The translations under genes were made by a program, and so were the position numbers. The notes under the pieces were generated by a model. The model was not told the origin of the DNA and did not search any database. It saw only the letters and a program-made list of their open reading frames with translations. 64,000 nt of DNA, taken from Bathymodiolus japonicus methanotrophic gill symbiont. Lineage in GTDB: Bacteria > Pseudomonadota > Gammaproteobacteria > Methylococcales > Methylomonadaceae. Below are positions 19,366 through 30,430 of this stretch, piece by piece. How positions within the stretch are numbered: position 1 is the stretch's first letter; each line of letters starts with the position of its first letter. The stretch covers positions 186,001 through 250,000 of the forward strand of contig NZ_BLYC01000003.1 in the NCBI RefSeq assembly GCF_019721995.1, given 5' to 3'.

Positions 19366-20760
19366 TCTGACTTATTTATTACTGCAGACCGTCCCCCTGC
19401 TTTAAAAATTGACGGCAAAATCAAGGATGTTACCAAGACCCCGCTAACTGAGGAGCAATCTTTACAGCTGCTAAAAAGTATTATGACGCAACGCCAGCGC
19501 GATGACTTTGAAAATACCGTGGGGAGTCGCTATTTTTGCGAAAGCTTGTTTTGGGCATCCCAGCCCAAGCAAGCGGCAAAAACTTAACGCGACCACTAAT
19601 GCCTTCGGCGCCCCAGACGTCCTGCGTACGTGCCACTTCGCCATTACCATCGTAAACTCGGTGCTGGCTTCGTAACACTCCCTCAAATGACTGGACGGCG
19701 TTTCGGAATGCCTTTTATTTTGTCTACACCTACGCTAGCGCTACGATTCCGACAAAACAACGGCTCTACGCCTTCTGGGGACTACCAGCCCTCGCTTTCG
19801 CTCTCCATGGCTGGCAGCGAAAGAGTGTAATTTTGCCATTAGCCGTCGTGGGCTAGGGCGTTTCAGGGTGCGTGCATTTACGCAAAGAGATGCTGCAGGC
19901 ATGGTCCTAAGGCGTATAGAATCTAATATTCCTAGCTGGGAGAGCTTGCACCTGCCCCCCATCTTAAAAGGTGTCATTATGGAAAACCGTGGGCTGGTTT
20001 TATTTGTCGGTGCTACTGGCACCGGTAAATCTACTTCCCTGGCTTCGTTAATCAGATATCGTAATGAAAATAGCACTGGGCATATTATTACCATTGAAGA
20101 CCCTATCGAGTTTGTCCACCCGCACTTAGGCTGCATTATTACCCAGCGCGAAGTAGGCATGGATACTGAGTCTTATGAAATTGCTCTAAAAAACACCCTG
20201 CGCCAGGCTCCCAATGTTATTCTTATTGGTGAAATTCGTACTCGCGAAACCATGATGCATGCACTTGCCTTTGCTGAGACTGGGCACTTATGTTTATCTA
20301 CCCTACATGCAACAATGCTAACCAGGCGCTTGACCGTATTCTGCATTTCTTTCCTGAAGATATGCATTCCCAGGTGTTTATGGATCTTTCGCTGAATTTA
20401 AAAGCAATCATTGCCCAGCAACTAGTCGTCCGCGCAGATGTCAAAGGACGTTACCCAGTGATGGAAATCCTCCTGGGTACCCCTCTTGTATGCGATCTGA
20501 TTCGCAAGGGTGAGGTGCATAAACTTAAAGAGCTGATGAAGTCTTCTAGAGAGCTAGGGATGCAGACCTTTGACCAGGCTCTTTATGATTTATACACGCA
20601 GGGGAAAATTAGCTACGATGATGCAATTAATGCAGCTGACTCTAAAAATGAAGTTCGCTTGATGATTAAACTAGGCGCACATACCGACTTCTCCATTGCA
20701 GACAACGAAATAAGCCTATCTAATATTGATGAGAATGAAGGGGGAAATCTTCGCTTTTAG
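19366..20760 (+). pseudogene. pilU: PilT-like twitching ATPase PilU, broken
   Basis: PilU is the second retraction ATPase of type IV pili and normally follows pilT. The sequence starts SDLFITADRPPALKIDGK (about 15 N-terminal residues lost), is split by SR-A' at 19519-19819, continues KECNFAISRRGLGRFRV, the Walker A loop GATGTGKSTSLASL and ITIEDPIEFVH, and ends at TAG 20758-20760. Removing SR-A' exactly gives ENT-KECNFA in frame. A one-base loss near 20313 shifts the frame inside HAT-NANQALDRI. Three independent lesions make it non-functional. Confidence 0.93.
19519..19819 (+). repeat. SR-A' structured repeat (301 bp)
   Basis: Same 5' long hairpin as SR-A but a diverged middle and a different terminal stem (CCAGCC / GGCTGG before CAGCG). 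It lies in pilU with no duplicated bases if the ends are GTGGGGAG and CAGCG. Confidence 0.88.
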
Positions 20761-20810
20761 TCTTAGAAAGTTTGTGGGTACTGTTTTGGGAGAGGAGAGG
20801 GAAAAGTCTT

Positions 20811-21290
20811 TCATTCTCCGCTCTGCGGGTCTATATCAGCAAAACCCTGCTGTCGCCAGGCTTCATATAGGGTGACTGCAACAGTATTTGACAGATTTAG
20901 ACTTCTGCTTGCAGGCAGCATAGGCAAACGAAGTCGCTGCTGCTCGGGCAATGCCGTTAAAATATGCTCAGGCAAGCCCCGCGTTTCAGGACCAAACATT
21001 AACACGTCACCCGGCTGAAAGCTGGTATCTGAATAACATCGACTGGCTTTTGTCGTGAGCGCATACACCACCTGATATTGTTCTTTGCTGAAAAATGCCT
21101 CTATATTTGCATGCACCTTTATATCAGCCCACTCGTGATAATCCAGTCCAGCCCTGCGCAATTTCTTATCGTCTAACTCAAAGCCCAAGGGTTGAATTAA
21201 GTGAAGTTTAGCGCCGGTATTGGCGCATAAGCGAATAATATTACCGGTATTAGCCGGTATTTCTGGCTCAAAAAGGACTATATTAAACAT
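20811..21290 (-). CDS. trmL: tRNA (cytidine(34)-2'-O)-methyltransferase TrmL
   Basis: 159 aa, full length for this SPOUT enzyme, which methylates the wobble ribose of certain leucine tRNAs using S-adenosylmethionine. It shows the N-terminal [20 protein letters not shown], the motif FGPETRGLP and the knot-forming C-terminal [19 protein letters not shown]. The frame is intact. It reads convergently with pilU and lies downstream of glgP, separated from it by a likely terminator. Confidence 0.95.
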   Translation of the reverse strand: MFNIVLFEPEIPANTGNIIRLCANTGAKLHLIQPLGFELDDKKLRRAGLDYHEWADIKVHANIEAFFSKEQYQVVYALTTKASRCYSDTSFQPGDVLMFGPETRGLPEHILTALPEQQRLRLPMLPASRSLNLSNTVAVTLYEAWRQQGFADIDPQSGE

Positions 21291-21303
21291 TTATTCATTG
21301 CAT

Positions 21304-21342
21304 AAAAAAGCCCAATATACTGATTAAAGTACACTAGGCTTA
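21304..21342 (-). terminator. probable terminator of glgP
   Basis: On the minus strand an imperfect stem (AAGCC...AGTACTT-like arm against AGTATATTGGGCTT) is followed by TTTTTT, between the end of glgP and the start of trmL. Confidence 0.55.
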
Positions 21343-21368
21343 ACATAAATAAATCGATGATATGTTAT

Positions 21369-23870
21369 TTATTTAACATTCATCGCTTTTAGCTTCCAGA
21401 TTTCATCACTATAGTTCTGGATCGTTCGGTCAGTTGAGAATTTCCCGCTATTTGCCGTATTGATAATACTCATACGCGTCCAGCGATCTTTATCCTGATA
21501 GGCCGCTTCAACACGCTTTTGAGCATCGACAAAGCTGCGGAAATCTGCAATTGTCATCCACATATCATCTGAGCTCTTTATGGAATTGATCACATCATCA
21601 AAAATTCCCGGTTCACACTGATTAAAATGCCCGCTTTCTAGCAAATTAATCACACGCTGCAAGTCTTCATCCTGAGCAATGATACCCATTGGGTCATAAT
21701 GATGCCGCGTTGCTTCAACTTCAGACTCGGTTAAGCCAAACAAGAAGAAATTATCTTCACCAACTTCTTCACGAATTTCTATATTTGCACCATCTAGAGT
21801 ACCAATTGTTAAAGCACCATTCATCATGAACTTCATGTTTCCAGTGCCTGACGCCTCTTTTCCTGCTGTGGAAATTTGCTCTGATAAATCAGCTCCAGGA
21901 CATATTTTTTCCATCGCAGAAACACAGTAATTCGGCATAAACACCAGCTTCAGTCTCTCACCCACATCAGGATCAGTGTTAATGATTTCCGACACGTTAT
22001 TAATCAGCTTAATAATGCGCTTGGCCATGTAATAACCTGGAGCAGCCTTACCACCGATCAAAACGCAACGGTCTGTCCAGTTTTCGGTATCGCCACGTTT
22101 GATACGATCATATAAATGTATCACATGTAGTACATTTAATAGCTGGCGCTTATATTCATGAAAGCGCTTTACCTGAACATCAAATAACGCGTTTACATTT
22201 AGATCAATATCGTGCTCGGTTTTTTTGTAATCGATTAATTTCTGCTTGGCGCCTTGCTGTAACTCATACCATCTTTTGCAGAATTTTTTATTATCTAGAA
22301 ATTTTTCCAGTTTTTTCAACTCGGATAGGTCAGTAATCCACTTATCACCGATAGACTCAGTAATAAACTCTGCCAATTCAGTGTTACATGCCGCTAACCA
22401 GCGTCTAGGAGTTACGCCGTTAGTTTTATTATTGAATTTTTCCGGCCATAATTCATAGAAATCTTTAAACAAGCCTTCCTGTAGTAATTGCGAATGTAAT
22501 TCTGCTACACCATTAACCGAGAAACTACCTACGATTGCCAGGTACGCCATTCTGACATGCTTATGGCCATGCCCTTCTTCAATGAGCGACATACGTGCCA
22601 AGCGGTCATTCTCGCCAGGCCAGCGATTAGATACTTCTGCCAGGAAGTGGGCATTAATTTCAAAGATAATTTCCATTACCCGAGGTAATAAGGATTGAAA
22701 CAAACCGACTGACCACCTTTCCAAAGCTTCAGGCAATAATGTATGGTTTGTATAGGCCATTGTTTGCTGGACTATTTTCCATGCATCCTCCCATTCTAAT
22801 CCATGTTCATCAATTAACAAACGCATCAATTCAGCAACAGCAACACTCGGGTGCGTATCATTTAGTTGAAAGCAATTTTTTTCTGCAAAATGGGTAAAGT
22901 CATTTCCATGCCGGCCGACCCAGTTAGCAACAATGTCCTGCAAGCTTGCTGATGCTAATAAGTATTGTTGCTTCAGGCGTAGCGCCTTACCATTTTCATT
23001 GGCGTCATTAGGGTAAAGTACCATGCTAATGTTTTCAGCTGTATTTTTTGCAGCAACGGATTCTGCGTAGGCGCCGGCATTAAATTCGTCTAATTTAAAT
23101 TCTTCTGTTGCAGTTGCTTTCCACAGGCGCAAGGTATTAACCGTCCCGTTCTGATATCCTGGAATGGGCGTGTCGTAAGGAACTGCCAATATATCATGGG
23201 TATCAATCCACATTCTTTTTTTGCTACCCTTATCATCGATAGCTTCCACAACCTTGCCACCAAACTTGATACGAACAGTGTATTCTGGTCGTTCTATCTC
23301 CCATACATTGCCATTTTTCAACCAGTGATCGGGACGCTCAACCTGCTCACCATTAATAATAGCCTGCGTAAACATTCCATATTCGTAGCGCAAACCATAA
23401 CCAGTAACTGGTAATTGTAGAGTCGCGCAGCTATCTATAAAACAAGCTGCCAAGCGACCTAAACCGCCATTTCCCAGCCCCGCATCAGGCTCACTTTCGA
23501 TTAACTCTTCAATATCCAGACCTAGGCCATACATCGCTTGAGTCACTTCATCAGTTACCCCAAGATTTAGCATCGCATTACTCAGCGTACGACCCATTAA
23601 GAATTCCATAGACAAGTAATAGGCTTTCTTGCAATCGGTTTCTCTGTAGGTATTATACGTTTTTTTCCAGCGTTCAACTAAGCGGTCACTAATCGCTAAG
23701 GATAGTGCTTCGTATGCGTAATGAGGCGAGCGGCAATTTTGATCTCGGCCTAAACGATGGCTGTAATATCGCTTAAAGTCTGCGACAAAGTCCTTTTTAC
23801 CTAAACCTAATTTTGGTAGTGTTGTAATATCAGCACAGGGAGTACTTTTTTTAAAAATTTGAGTTGGCAT
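21369..23870 (-). CDS. glgP: glycogen/starch phosphorylase
   Basis: 833 aa, typical length. It releases glucose-1-phosphate from glycogen by phosphorolysis with pyridoxal phosphate as cofactor. The PLP lysine region EASGTGNMKFMMNGALTIGT, the GLGNGGLGRLAACF motif near residue 130 and FNVN-type substrate segments are present. The frame is intact. Glycogen storage is common in type I methanotrophs. It lies downstream of secA on the same strand with 174 bp between; no other glycogen gene is nearby. Confidence 0.95.
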   Translation of the reverse strand: MPTQIFKKSTPCADITTLPKLGLGKKDFVADFKRYYSHRLGRDQNCRSPHYAYEALSLAISDRLVERWKKTYNTYRETDCKKAYYLSMEFLMGRTLSNAMLNLGVTDEVTQAMYGLGLDIEELIESEPDAGLGNGGLGRLAACFIDSCATLQLPVTGYGLRYEYGMFTQAIINGEQVERPDHWLKNGNVWEIERPEYTVRIKFGGKVVEAIDDKGSKKRMWIDTHDILAVPYDTPIPGYQNGTVNTLRLWKATATEEFKLDEFNAGAYAESVAAKNTAENISMVLYPNDANENGKALRLKQQYLLASASLQDIVANWVGRHGNDFTHFAEKNCFQLNDTHPSVAVAELMRLLIDEHGLEWEDAWKIVQQTMAYTNHTLLPEALERWSVGLFQSLLPRVMEIIFEINAHFLAEVSNRWPGENDRLARMSLIEEGHGHKHVRMAYLAIVGSFSVNGVAELHSQLLQEGLFKDFYELWPEKFNNKTNGVTPRRWLAACNTELAEFITESIGDKWITDLSELKKLEKFLDNKKFCKRWYELQQGAKQKLIDYKKTEHDIDLNVNALFDVQVKRFHEYKRQLLNVLHVIHLYDRIKRGDTENWTDRCVLIGGKAAPGYYMAKRIIKLINNVSEIINTDPDVGERLKLVFMPNYCVSAMEKICPGADLSEQISTAGKEASGTGNMKFMMNGALTIGTLDGANIEIREEVGEDNFFLFGLTESEVEATRHHYDPMGIIAQDEDLQRVINLLESGHFNQCEPGIFDDVINSIKSSDDMWMTIADFRSFVDAQKRVEAAYQDKDRWTRMSIINTANSGKFSTDRTIQNYSDEIWKLKAMNVK

Positions 23871-24044
23871 TGCTTTTACGAGTTAAGTTTAAAATTGAAT
23901 AATTCTTTCATAAAGGGATAGGTATTGCTCAATTTGATATATTCATCAATACGACAAACGCAAGAATCTAATTTTTTCTTCTCTTACGCGTCGCTCATTT
24001 GCAACTGAGTTACCATTATCCACTCTACTTATTCGCTTGCGGAG

Positions 24045-26792
24045 TTATAGTTTTCCATGACATTGCTTATATTTCTTCCTTGAACCACAAGGGCATGGCT
24101 CATTACGACCCACTTTTCTATCTTCGCGCACAAACGGAGTTTCTGATTCAGCTGATTTAGTTTCATTCTGGCCTATAAGCGGGCTAGGTTCTTCAGCGAT
24201 TCCGCTTTCTGCTTCGGCATGTTCAAAGTGCATTTCCTGTGGTGCTTGACGTTGATCATCTAGCGCATCCACTTCTTCCTGCCGAGTCACTTTTACTTTT
24301 GCAAGAATACTGACAACTTCATATTTTATTTGGTCCAGTAGTCCGGCAAACATTTCAAATGCTTCGCGCTTATATTCCTGTTTTGGGTCTTTTTGCGCAT
24401 AGCCTCTAAAATGAATCCCCTGACGTAGACTATCCATTGCAGCTAAATGCTCTTTCCAGCTATTATCCAGCACTTGAAGCATGACTGATTTTTCAAAATG
24501 ACGCATGACTTCTGCGCTTGTTTGCTCTTCTTTAGCAGCATATTCTTTAGCGATAATAGCTATAATCTCTGAACGCAAAGATTCTTCATGTAAGTTAGTA
24601 TCTTCCTTGAGCATTTTTGCGACTGGAATATCAGCTTCAAATTCATCATGTAGGTGAGCTTCCAGGCCAGCTATATCCCACTGTTCTTCCATAGTCTTAG
24701 GTGGGATGTATTTAGTAATCACGTCATTAACGACATCTTCTCGAATTGCTTCGATAATATCGCTAATATCTTCTGATGCCATAAGTTCATCACGTTGCTT
24801 ATACACAACTTTACGCTGATCGTTCGCTACGTCATCATAAGCAAGAACTTCCTTACGCTGATCAAAGTTTCTGCCTTCTACTTTTTTCTGTGCATTTTCA
24901 ATTGACCGGGTTACCCATGGATGCTCTATTGCTTCACCCTCTTCCATTCCAAGTTTTTTCATTAAACCTGCAACTCGATCTGAAGCAAAAATGCGCATTA
25001 AATCATCTTCTAATGATAAATAAAAGCGCGTAGACCCAGCATCACCCTGACGCCCAGACCGACCACGTAATTGATTATCTATACGACGTGATTCGTGTCG
25101 CTCAGATCCAATAACATGCAGCCCGCCACTCTTTTTTACTTGTTCATGCCGCTCTTGCCAACCCGCCTTAACTTTATTTATGGCTGCTTCTGTAGCATTC
25201 TCACCTAACGCCAGAATTTGCGCATCTAAATTACCGCCCAGAACAATATCCGTACCACGACCGGCCATATTAGTCGCAATGGTTATTGCGCCTGACATAC
25301 CAGCCTGTTCAATGATATGAGCCTCACGCTCGTGTTGTTTGGCATTTAATACTTCATGCTTTATTTTAGCTTTATCCAGTATGCTTGAGATTAATTCCGA
25401 ATTTTCTACCGATGTAGTACCGACTAAAACAGGCTGACCTCTTTTCGCACAGTCTTTAATATCTTCAGTAATTGCGAGGTATTTCTCTTTAGCCGTTAAG
25501 AAGATCATGTCTCCTTTATCTTTTCTTATCATCGGTCTATGTGTGGGTATAACCACGACTTCAAGACCGTAAATTTTATTCAATTCAAATGATTCAGTAT
25601 CTGCCGTACCAGTCATTCCAGATAACTTCTCATATAGGCGAAAGTAATTCTGAAATGTTATTGACGCTAAGGTTTGATTTTCTTCCTGAATTTTAGTGCC
25701 TTCTTTCGCTTCCATTGCTTGATGCAAACCTTCAGACCAGCGGCGACCCGGCATAATACGCCCAGTAAATTCATCGACAATTATCACTTCATTGTTTTGC
25801 ACGATATAGTCTACATCGCGATGAAACAATGCATGCGCTCTTAACGAGGCATTCAAATAATGCATAAGTCTGATGTTCGCAGGCTCATATAAGCTTGCGC
25901 CTTCTTCCAGCAGACCATGTTCTACTAACAGCTGCTCTATATGAATATGCCCGGCTTCCGTCAGGTGTAGTTGTTTGGATTTTTCATCAATAGTGTAGTC
26001 ACCTGGGCCTTGCTCTTCACCTTCTTTTTCACCTTCCTGGCGCTCTACCTTTTTTAAGAAAGGCACGATTGCATTGGTTTTAATATAGTTTTCAGTACTA
26101 TCTTCAACAGGACCTGAAATAATTAGCGGGGTTCTTGCTTCATCGATTAAAATCGAGTCAACCTCATCTACAATGCCAAAGAACAATCCCCTTTGTACTT
26201 TTTGATCCAGACTAAATGCCATATTATCGCGCAAATAATCAAAGCCAAATTCATTATTGGTACCGTACGTTATATCAGCTGCATAGGCTTGTTTGCGCTC
26301 GGCATGATCTAAGCCACTGATAATAACCCCCGTTGTTAGGCCGAGGAATCCATATAACTGCCCCATCCATTCTGCATCTCTGGCAGCAAGGTAATCATTC
26401 ACCGTAACAATATGCACACCTTTTTCAGGTAATGCATTTAAATAGGCTGCCAGGGTAGCCATCAGTGTCTTACCTTCCCCGGTTTTCATCTCAGCAATTT
26501 TGCCGTCATTCAGCACCATAGCACCTACTAGCTGAACATCAAAATGGCGCATATCAAATACGCGAGAAGATGACTCTCTAACTGTTGCAAATGCCTCGGG
26601 AATTAAATTTTCTAACTTTTCACCTTCGGCCAAACGGGATCTAAACTCCTCTGTCTTTGCTTTTAGTTCTGCATCAGTTAACTGTGCATATTCTTCAGCT
26701 AATTTATTAATTGCTGTGACTAATTTTCTTTTCTTTTTAATTATGCGATCGTTACGACTACCGACAACAAATTTAACCAGCTTACCTAGCAT
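24045..26792 (-). CDS. secA: preprotein translocase ATPase SecA
   Basis: 915 aa from the ATG at 26790-26792 ([20 protein letters not shown]); an in-frame upstream ATG at 26870 would add 26 residues that do not fit the family. SecA drives protein export through SecYEG. The Walker A region [17 protein letters not shown], the DEAD-like [19 protein letters not shown] and the helicase motif [16 protein letters not shown] are present. The C-terminal zinc tail [14 protein letters not shown] is complete, preceded by an acidic linker. Intact and essential. Confidence 0.97.
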   Translation of the reverse strand: MLGKLVKFVVGSRNDRIIKKKRKLVTAINKLAEEYAQLTDAELKAKTEEFRSRLAEGEKLENLIPEAFATVRESSSRVFDMRHFDVQLVGAMVLNDGKIAEMKTGEGKTLMATLAAYLNALPEKGVHIVTVNDYLAARDAEWMGQLYGFLGLTTGVIISGLDHAERKQAYAADITYGTNNEFGFDYLRDNMAFSLDQKVQRGLFFGIVDEVDSILIDEARTPLIISGPVEDSTENYIKTNAIVPFLKKVERQEGEKEGEEQGPGDYTIDEKSKQLHLTEAGHIHIEQLLVEHGLLEEGASLYEPANIRLMHYLNASLRAHALFHRDVDYIVQNNEVIIVDEFTGRIMPGRRWSEGLHQAMEAKEGTKIQEENQTLASITFQNYFRLYEKLSGMTGTADTESFELNKIYGLEVVVIPTHRPMIRKDKGDMIFLTAKEKYLAITEDIKDCAKRGQPVLVGTTSVENSELISSILDKAKIKHEVLNAKQHEREAHIIEQAGMSGAITIATNMAGRGTDIVLGGNLDAQILALGENATEAAINKVKAGWQERHEQVKKSGGLHVIGSERHESRRIDNQLRGRSGRQGDAGSTRFYLSLEDDLMRIFASDRVAGLMKKLGMEEGEAIEHPWVTRSIENAQKKVEGRNFDQRKEVLAYDDVANDQRKVVYKQRDELMASEDISDIIEAIREDVVNDVITKYIPPKTMEEQWDIAGLEAHLHDEFEADIPVAKMLKEDTNLHEESLRSEIIAIIAKEYAAKEEQTSAEVMRHFEKSVMLQVLDNSWKEHLAAMDSLRQGIHFRGYAQKDPKQEYKREAFEMFAGLLDQIKYEVVSILAKVKVTRQEEVDALDDQRQAPQEMHFEHAEAESGIAEEPSPLIGQNETKSAESETPFVREDRKVGRNEPCPCGSRKKYKQCHGKL

Positions 26793-26942
26793 CCTTTTTA
26801 CCCAAGTGTGAATTCTTAATGAGACTTTTAACTGAGGGATTATAACCTGTTTAGGCAATATCCAACACAAACAATACTGTATTAATTCATTTTTTTCAAA
26901 ATATCAGTATCCTGTGTATCATCTTTTGCCACTGCTACAGAC

Positions 26943-26976
26943 AAAAAAAAGCCCCTGTTACTTGCGTAACAGGGGC
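26943..26976 (-). terminator. rho-independent terminator of pmoCAB
   Basis: A perfect 11-bp stem GCCCCTGTTAC (26951-26961), loop ttgc, GTAACAGGGGC (26966-26976). Read on the minus strand it is followed by eight T (26943-26950). It lies 46 bp beyond the pmoB stop. Confidence 0.93.
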
Positions 26977-27022
26977 CTGTGCTTCTAATTCCTGCCTAGT
27001 ATTTAACTAAGCATTCTATTCA

Positions 27023-28267
27023 TTAGATGAATGTTGGAATTAATGGAGCATCTACCATGATCATTTGACGGTTACCATCTTCGTCGAAGAAGAATAGTAA
27101 GCCAGCAAAACGACTGTCAGGATCGTAGATCAAGTCAGCTAAACGGTAAACTTCCCATGCAGCATCAGAAGCTGTTACTTCAACAGTTCTAGTCTCACCT
27201 GGAGCTAGAGGGCTGTTATCAGAAACAGTTAAACCTTCTTCAGCTAGTAGATCATCAGGATAACCTGATTCATCTTCTAGTACATCAGGCTCTAGGAAAC
27301 GCACAGATGCAGTCATGAACTCACCTAAACGAACAGCAGAATCGCCATTGTTCGTAATAGTTAGAGTCATCTGCATAGCACGACCTGGAACACGGTAGCT
27401 AGCATCTTCTACTTTTACAGAAATAGAAGTTTCAGGCATATCGATTGGCTGAATACCACGCATTAAACCAGCTTGTAGTGGAGTCGTAATTGGGTACTTT
27501 TCATTAGTAGAACCCATAGACGCCATAACAATAGCCATAGTACCCACTGCAAATGCAATACCAACTTTCTTATCACCAGCACTGATTAGAGAATCAGCTT
27601 TACCAGAAGTAATAGCGATATGACGTGGAATGAACATTGGGCGTTTAATCCAGAATAACAACCAAGCTAAACCAAGACCCATCCATAACGCATGCCAGAA
27701 GTATACGTTATCTAACGCATAATCTTCTAGGTCAATAACATCACCAGTTAATGTAGTTAAAGGATTAACGAAGTCACCCATAGAACCAGTAATAGTTACC
27801 CATTTACCTGGACCAATGATTGGACCCCCGCCTTCAACGTTCATCATAGTGTGAACATGCCAGTCACCTGGACGACGTGCTTTTAGAAGTACTTTAAACT
27901 CATAAGTATCACCAAGTTCTAGTGATACTGAACGAGGCACTAACTGACCACCGATCCAAGAACCTGCACGAATAAATACAGGACCCGGAATACCAATGTT
28001 CAGGAATGCTACTTCTGGCTTATCAACAGTTTCTGGCCAACCCGAGAAAACGTGGAATTTACCTTCAATAACTACTGTTTCGTTAACTTGTACTTCATCT
28101 TTTGACCAGTTCAGGTCAAACCAGTGAATAGTACGCATACGCATGAACGCTGCTTGAGACTTTTCACCATGTGCAGATGCTGTAGGCGTGTAGAACATCG
28201 CAGATGTTACAGCCAAAAGCAATGCGACAAATGATAGTTTAGCTATCTTGTCTTTTATTGTTTTCAT
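27023..28267 (-). CDS. pmoB: particulate methane monooxygenase subunit B
   Basis: 414 aa, full length. PmoB is the periplasmic copper-binding subunit of the membrane enzyme that oxidises methane to methanol. A signal peptide (MKTIKDKIAKLSFVALLLAV...ASA) ends just before His33, the N-terminal residue of the mature protein. His33, His137 and His139 (in GDWHVH) match the ligands of the CuB site in Methylococcus capsulatus, and His48 is also kept. Two cupredoxin-like domains flank two membrane helices (about residues 180-205 and 235-255). The start is preceded by GGAGGAG. Last gene of pmoCAB, intact. Confidence 0.97.
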   Translation of the reverse strand: MKTIKDKIAKLSFVALLLAVTSAMFYTPTASAHGEKSQAAFMRMRTIHWFDLNWSKDEVQVNETVVIEGKFHVFSGWPETVDKPEVAFLNIGIPGPVFIRAGSWIGGQLVPRSVSLELGDTYEFKVLLKARRPGDWHVHTMMNVEGGGPIIGPGKWVTITGSMGDFVNPLTTLTGDVIDLEDYALDNVYFWHALWMGLGLAWLLFWIKRPMFIPRHIAITSGKADSLISAGDKKVGIAFAVGTMAIVMASMGSTNEKYPITTPLQAGLMRGIQPIDMPETSISVKVEDASYRVPGRAMQMTLTITNNGDSAVRLGEFMTASVRFLEPDVLEDESGYPDDLLAEEGLTVSDNSPLAPGETRTVEVTASDAAWEVYRLADLIYDPDSRFAGLLFFFDEDGNRQMIMVDAPLIPTFI

Positions 28268-28340
28268 ATATCTCCTCCAAACTAGAGAAATTGTGTTCGT
28301 TTATCAATAAATATAATATTTATTGCATTTTTAGTTATTA

Positions 28341-29090
28341 TTAAATATCCGCAGGATCAACGAAGTCAGTTTTGTTAAACCAACGTCCGAAATAATGCCA
28401 CAAGAAATAAATGATAATACTAACGAAACCTGAGAAGAATGCAGATACTGGAGCAACGTCTTTACCAAACGTTCTTAGTGTTCCTTTCTCTACCATTCTG
28501 ATGTATTCAGGAGTACCAGTACGTACGTAGTGATAACCTTGTAAATCAGCTAAAGTAAACATCATACCGTTATATTCAACAGGTACGTGTAAAGGAGCAA
28601 TAATTGGCCAGTTACCTGGATAGAACAATAGTCCGTATGCTAAACCACCCACAACAGCAGTCAAGATAAAGCTGCCTGAAAGCATTAACACAACATCAAG
28701 AACGATTGCGCCTGGTATTAGGTTAGATGGGAATACGAAATTTACTGGGAAATAAGTCCAACCCCAGAAGTTCAAATAACGGTTAATCCACTCACCAATC
28801 ATAAGAGCCATTACAGCTACTACCGCACCAAAAGGTAGGCGGTAACGATACCAAAGCATAGATTGAACAGCAGCAGGGAAAGTAATTGATACGATTGGCG
28901 CTACAGTTACCCATAAACGTCTATCTTTCCAATCTGTCCAAAAATCCCAGTCACCACCAGTTAACATGTAGTGAATATGATATCCACCCAGTACAGCAGT
29001 GAATAGTGTAAAGAGAATCATCCAGTCCAACGCACGTGAAACTTGTACCGCTTCAGCGCGTGAACGTACAGCTGATTGAGATGCACTCAT
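28341..29090 (-). CDS. pmoA: particulate methane monooxygenase subunit A
   Basis: 249 aa from the ATG at 29088-29090 (MSASQSAVRSRAEAVQVSRA), chosen because GGAGG lies seven bases upstream and the length fits PmoA; the ATG 57 bp further upstream lies within the leader. The protein is a polytopic membrane subunit with about seven helices. It has the standard marker stretches GGDWDFWTDWKDRR, WYRYRLPFGAVV and EYIRMVEKGTLRTFG. Its lack of AmoA-like substitutions and overall fit to type I PmoA suggest a methane rather than ammonia enzyme (pattern judgement, not an alignment). Confidence 0.97.
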   Translation of the reverse strand: MSASQSAVRSRAEAVQVSRALDWMILFTLFTAVLGGYHIHYMLTGGDWDFWTDWKDRRLWVTVAPIVSITFPAAVQSMLWYRYRLPFGAVVAVMALMIGEWINRYLNFWGWTYFPVNFVFPSNLIPGAIVLDVVLMLSGSFILTAVVGGLAYGLLFYPGNWPIIAPLHVPVEYNGMMFTLADLQGYHYVRTGTPEYIRMVEKGTLRTFGKDVAPVSAFFSGFVSIIIYFLWHYFGRWFNKTDFVDPADI

Positions 29091-29138
29091 TAGCTTACCT
29101 CCAAAAAAATTATTTTTATTATCATTATCTCTCTTCCA

Positions 29139-29162
29139 TCTCGCCATCTATTGATGGCGAGA
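29139..29162 (-). promoter_or_regulatory. intercistronic hairpin between pmoC and pmoA
   Basis: A perfect 10-bp stem TCTCGCCATC, loop tatt, GATGGCGAGA. It is not followed by a T-run, so it is more likely an mRNA processing or stabilising element than a terminator. It may help set different PmoC and PmoA/B levels (inference). Confidence 0.75.
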
Positions 29163-29213
29163 CAAGGAGATAACAAGTTTCTTACTACTCTATCTATAAA
29201 AGCTTGCTTTATA

Positions 29214-29966
29214 TTAAGCTAAGTCTTTCTTAAGTAGTTTAGTTAAAGCTTCTACTTCGATGTTTACAACACCCATAATCGCTAGAGCAGCCCATCCGAA
29301 GAATACGAAGCCATAGTGAAGAGGTGCAACAAACAATTCTTCCATAAACCAGAAAGTGTGTCCCCACTCATTCAATCCAACATTAGGAAGAATCATGAAA
29401 GGACCAATTACTGATACCATATACATAATTGAAAGACCTTCCTGGTAAGCAGGTAGTCTAGTTTTTGCATATAAGAAAGCAGAAACACCAGTAATGATGT
29501 AAATTGGGTATGACAAGTAGAATTCAATGATATGACTAGGTGTAAAGTCAGTATCACGAACAATAGTTTGATGCCATGTGCCATCTTGCTCTGTGAAGTA
29601 TGAAGCTCCCCAGTAGATAGCCCAACCGTACATTACTAACCAAGTCCAGTGAGTAAAATGTCTTCTCAACTCTTCACGAGGAGTGATAGACATAACCTTA
29701 CGATCACGTGACTTCCATAAGTAACCCCAGATTGTAGAAGCAAGTATCACCTCAACAACTAGCTCGATGTATAGCATATTCATCCAATATGTTTCGAACT
29801 CAGGTGCGAATGAATCCAAACCAGCAGACCATCCGTATACACCTTCGTACCAACGAATAAATGAATAGAAAACAAAATACAACGCTAAACCTGCCCACAG
29901 GTTAGTTTTGTTTAGTAGTGGTGCTTCTGAAGCATCAGCTTTCACTGAATCAGTTGTAGCAGCCAT
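29214..29966 (-). CDS. pmoC: particulate methane monooxygenase subunit C
   Basis: 250 aa, first gene of the operon, start preceded by AGGAGG. It is a polytopic membrane subunit carrying the copper site near the active site. Asp128, His132 and His145 (in EQDGTWHQ...TPSHIIEF) have the D-x3-H-x12-H spacing of the CuC ligands Asp156/His160/His173 of Methylococcus capsulatus. The conserved C-terminal NVGLNEWGHTFWFMEELFVAP is present. Intact. The operon order C-A-B is that of methanotrophs. Confidence 0.97.
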   Translation of the reverse strand: MAATTDSVKADASEAPLLNKTNLWAGLALYFVFYSFIRWYEGVYGWSAGLDSFAPEFETYWMNMLYIELVVEVILASTIWGYLWKSRDRKVMSITPREELRRHFTHWTWLVMYGWAIYWGASYFTEQDGTWHQTIVRDTDFTPSHIIEFYLSYPIYIITGVSAFLYAKTRLPAYQEGLSIMYMVSVIGPFMILPNVGLNEWGHTFWFMEELFVAPLHYGFVFFGWAALAIMGVVNIEVEALTKLLKKDLA

Positions 29967-30078
29967 TATTACCTCCTAAAAGTAAATATTGAAATCTCTC
30001 GGCAAATACCGAAAGCATTAGCACTTCCTGTAACATCATCATTATTAATGATGACTCCATTCCATTTGAGTGTTGTTA

Positions 30079-30106
30079 ATTTTATCAACTTTACTCTTCA
30101 TGTCAA
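30079..30106 (-). promoter_or_regulatory. sigma70-type promoter of pmoCAB
   Basis: On the minus strand TTGACA (30101-30106), a 16-bp spacer and TAAAAT (30079-30084). It would start transcription near 30072, giving a ~105-base leader before pmoC. The -35 is a perfect consensus. Confidence 0.75.
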
Positions 30107-30430
30107 GCAAATCTAAGGCCGGCTTCATTTCCAGCCTATAGTCTGACTTTAAACTTATGATTTTTCTGAAATTATATAAAACTTTTTTTATAACTATTAC
30201 TTTTCCCACACCCTTTAGCCCTTATATTTTCTGCCAACTCCTTTCTATAGCTGGCGAACCGCTACAGCCCATAATGCTTTTACCATTCGTATTTTATTTT
30301 CAATCTGACTGCACACCCATTGTCCCTGCGACTTAATTATAATGATTGTAAAATGTTTTATAGCCGCCATATATCACTATCATTTTTCTGTTAGAATGGA
30401 GAAATATTTAATTTACAGCTTTATTCAGAT
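30107..30430. other. AT-rich spacer upstream of the pmo promoter
   Basis: No ORF or repeat recognised. It probably holds regulatory DNA for pmoCAB and the promoter of the divergent small gene at 30431. No operator could be named. Confidence 0.4.

Noticed and set aside
26793-26870. SecA start 26 codons upstream at 26870
   Set aside because: The extra residues do not fit the family. The ATG at 26792 starts the standard SecA N-terminus.
29091-29147. PmoA start 19 codons upstream
   Set aside because: A strong GGAGG sits just ahead of the ATG at 29090 and the resulting length matches PmoA.
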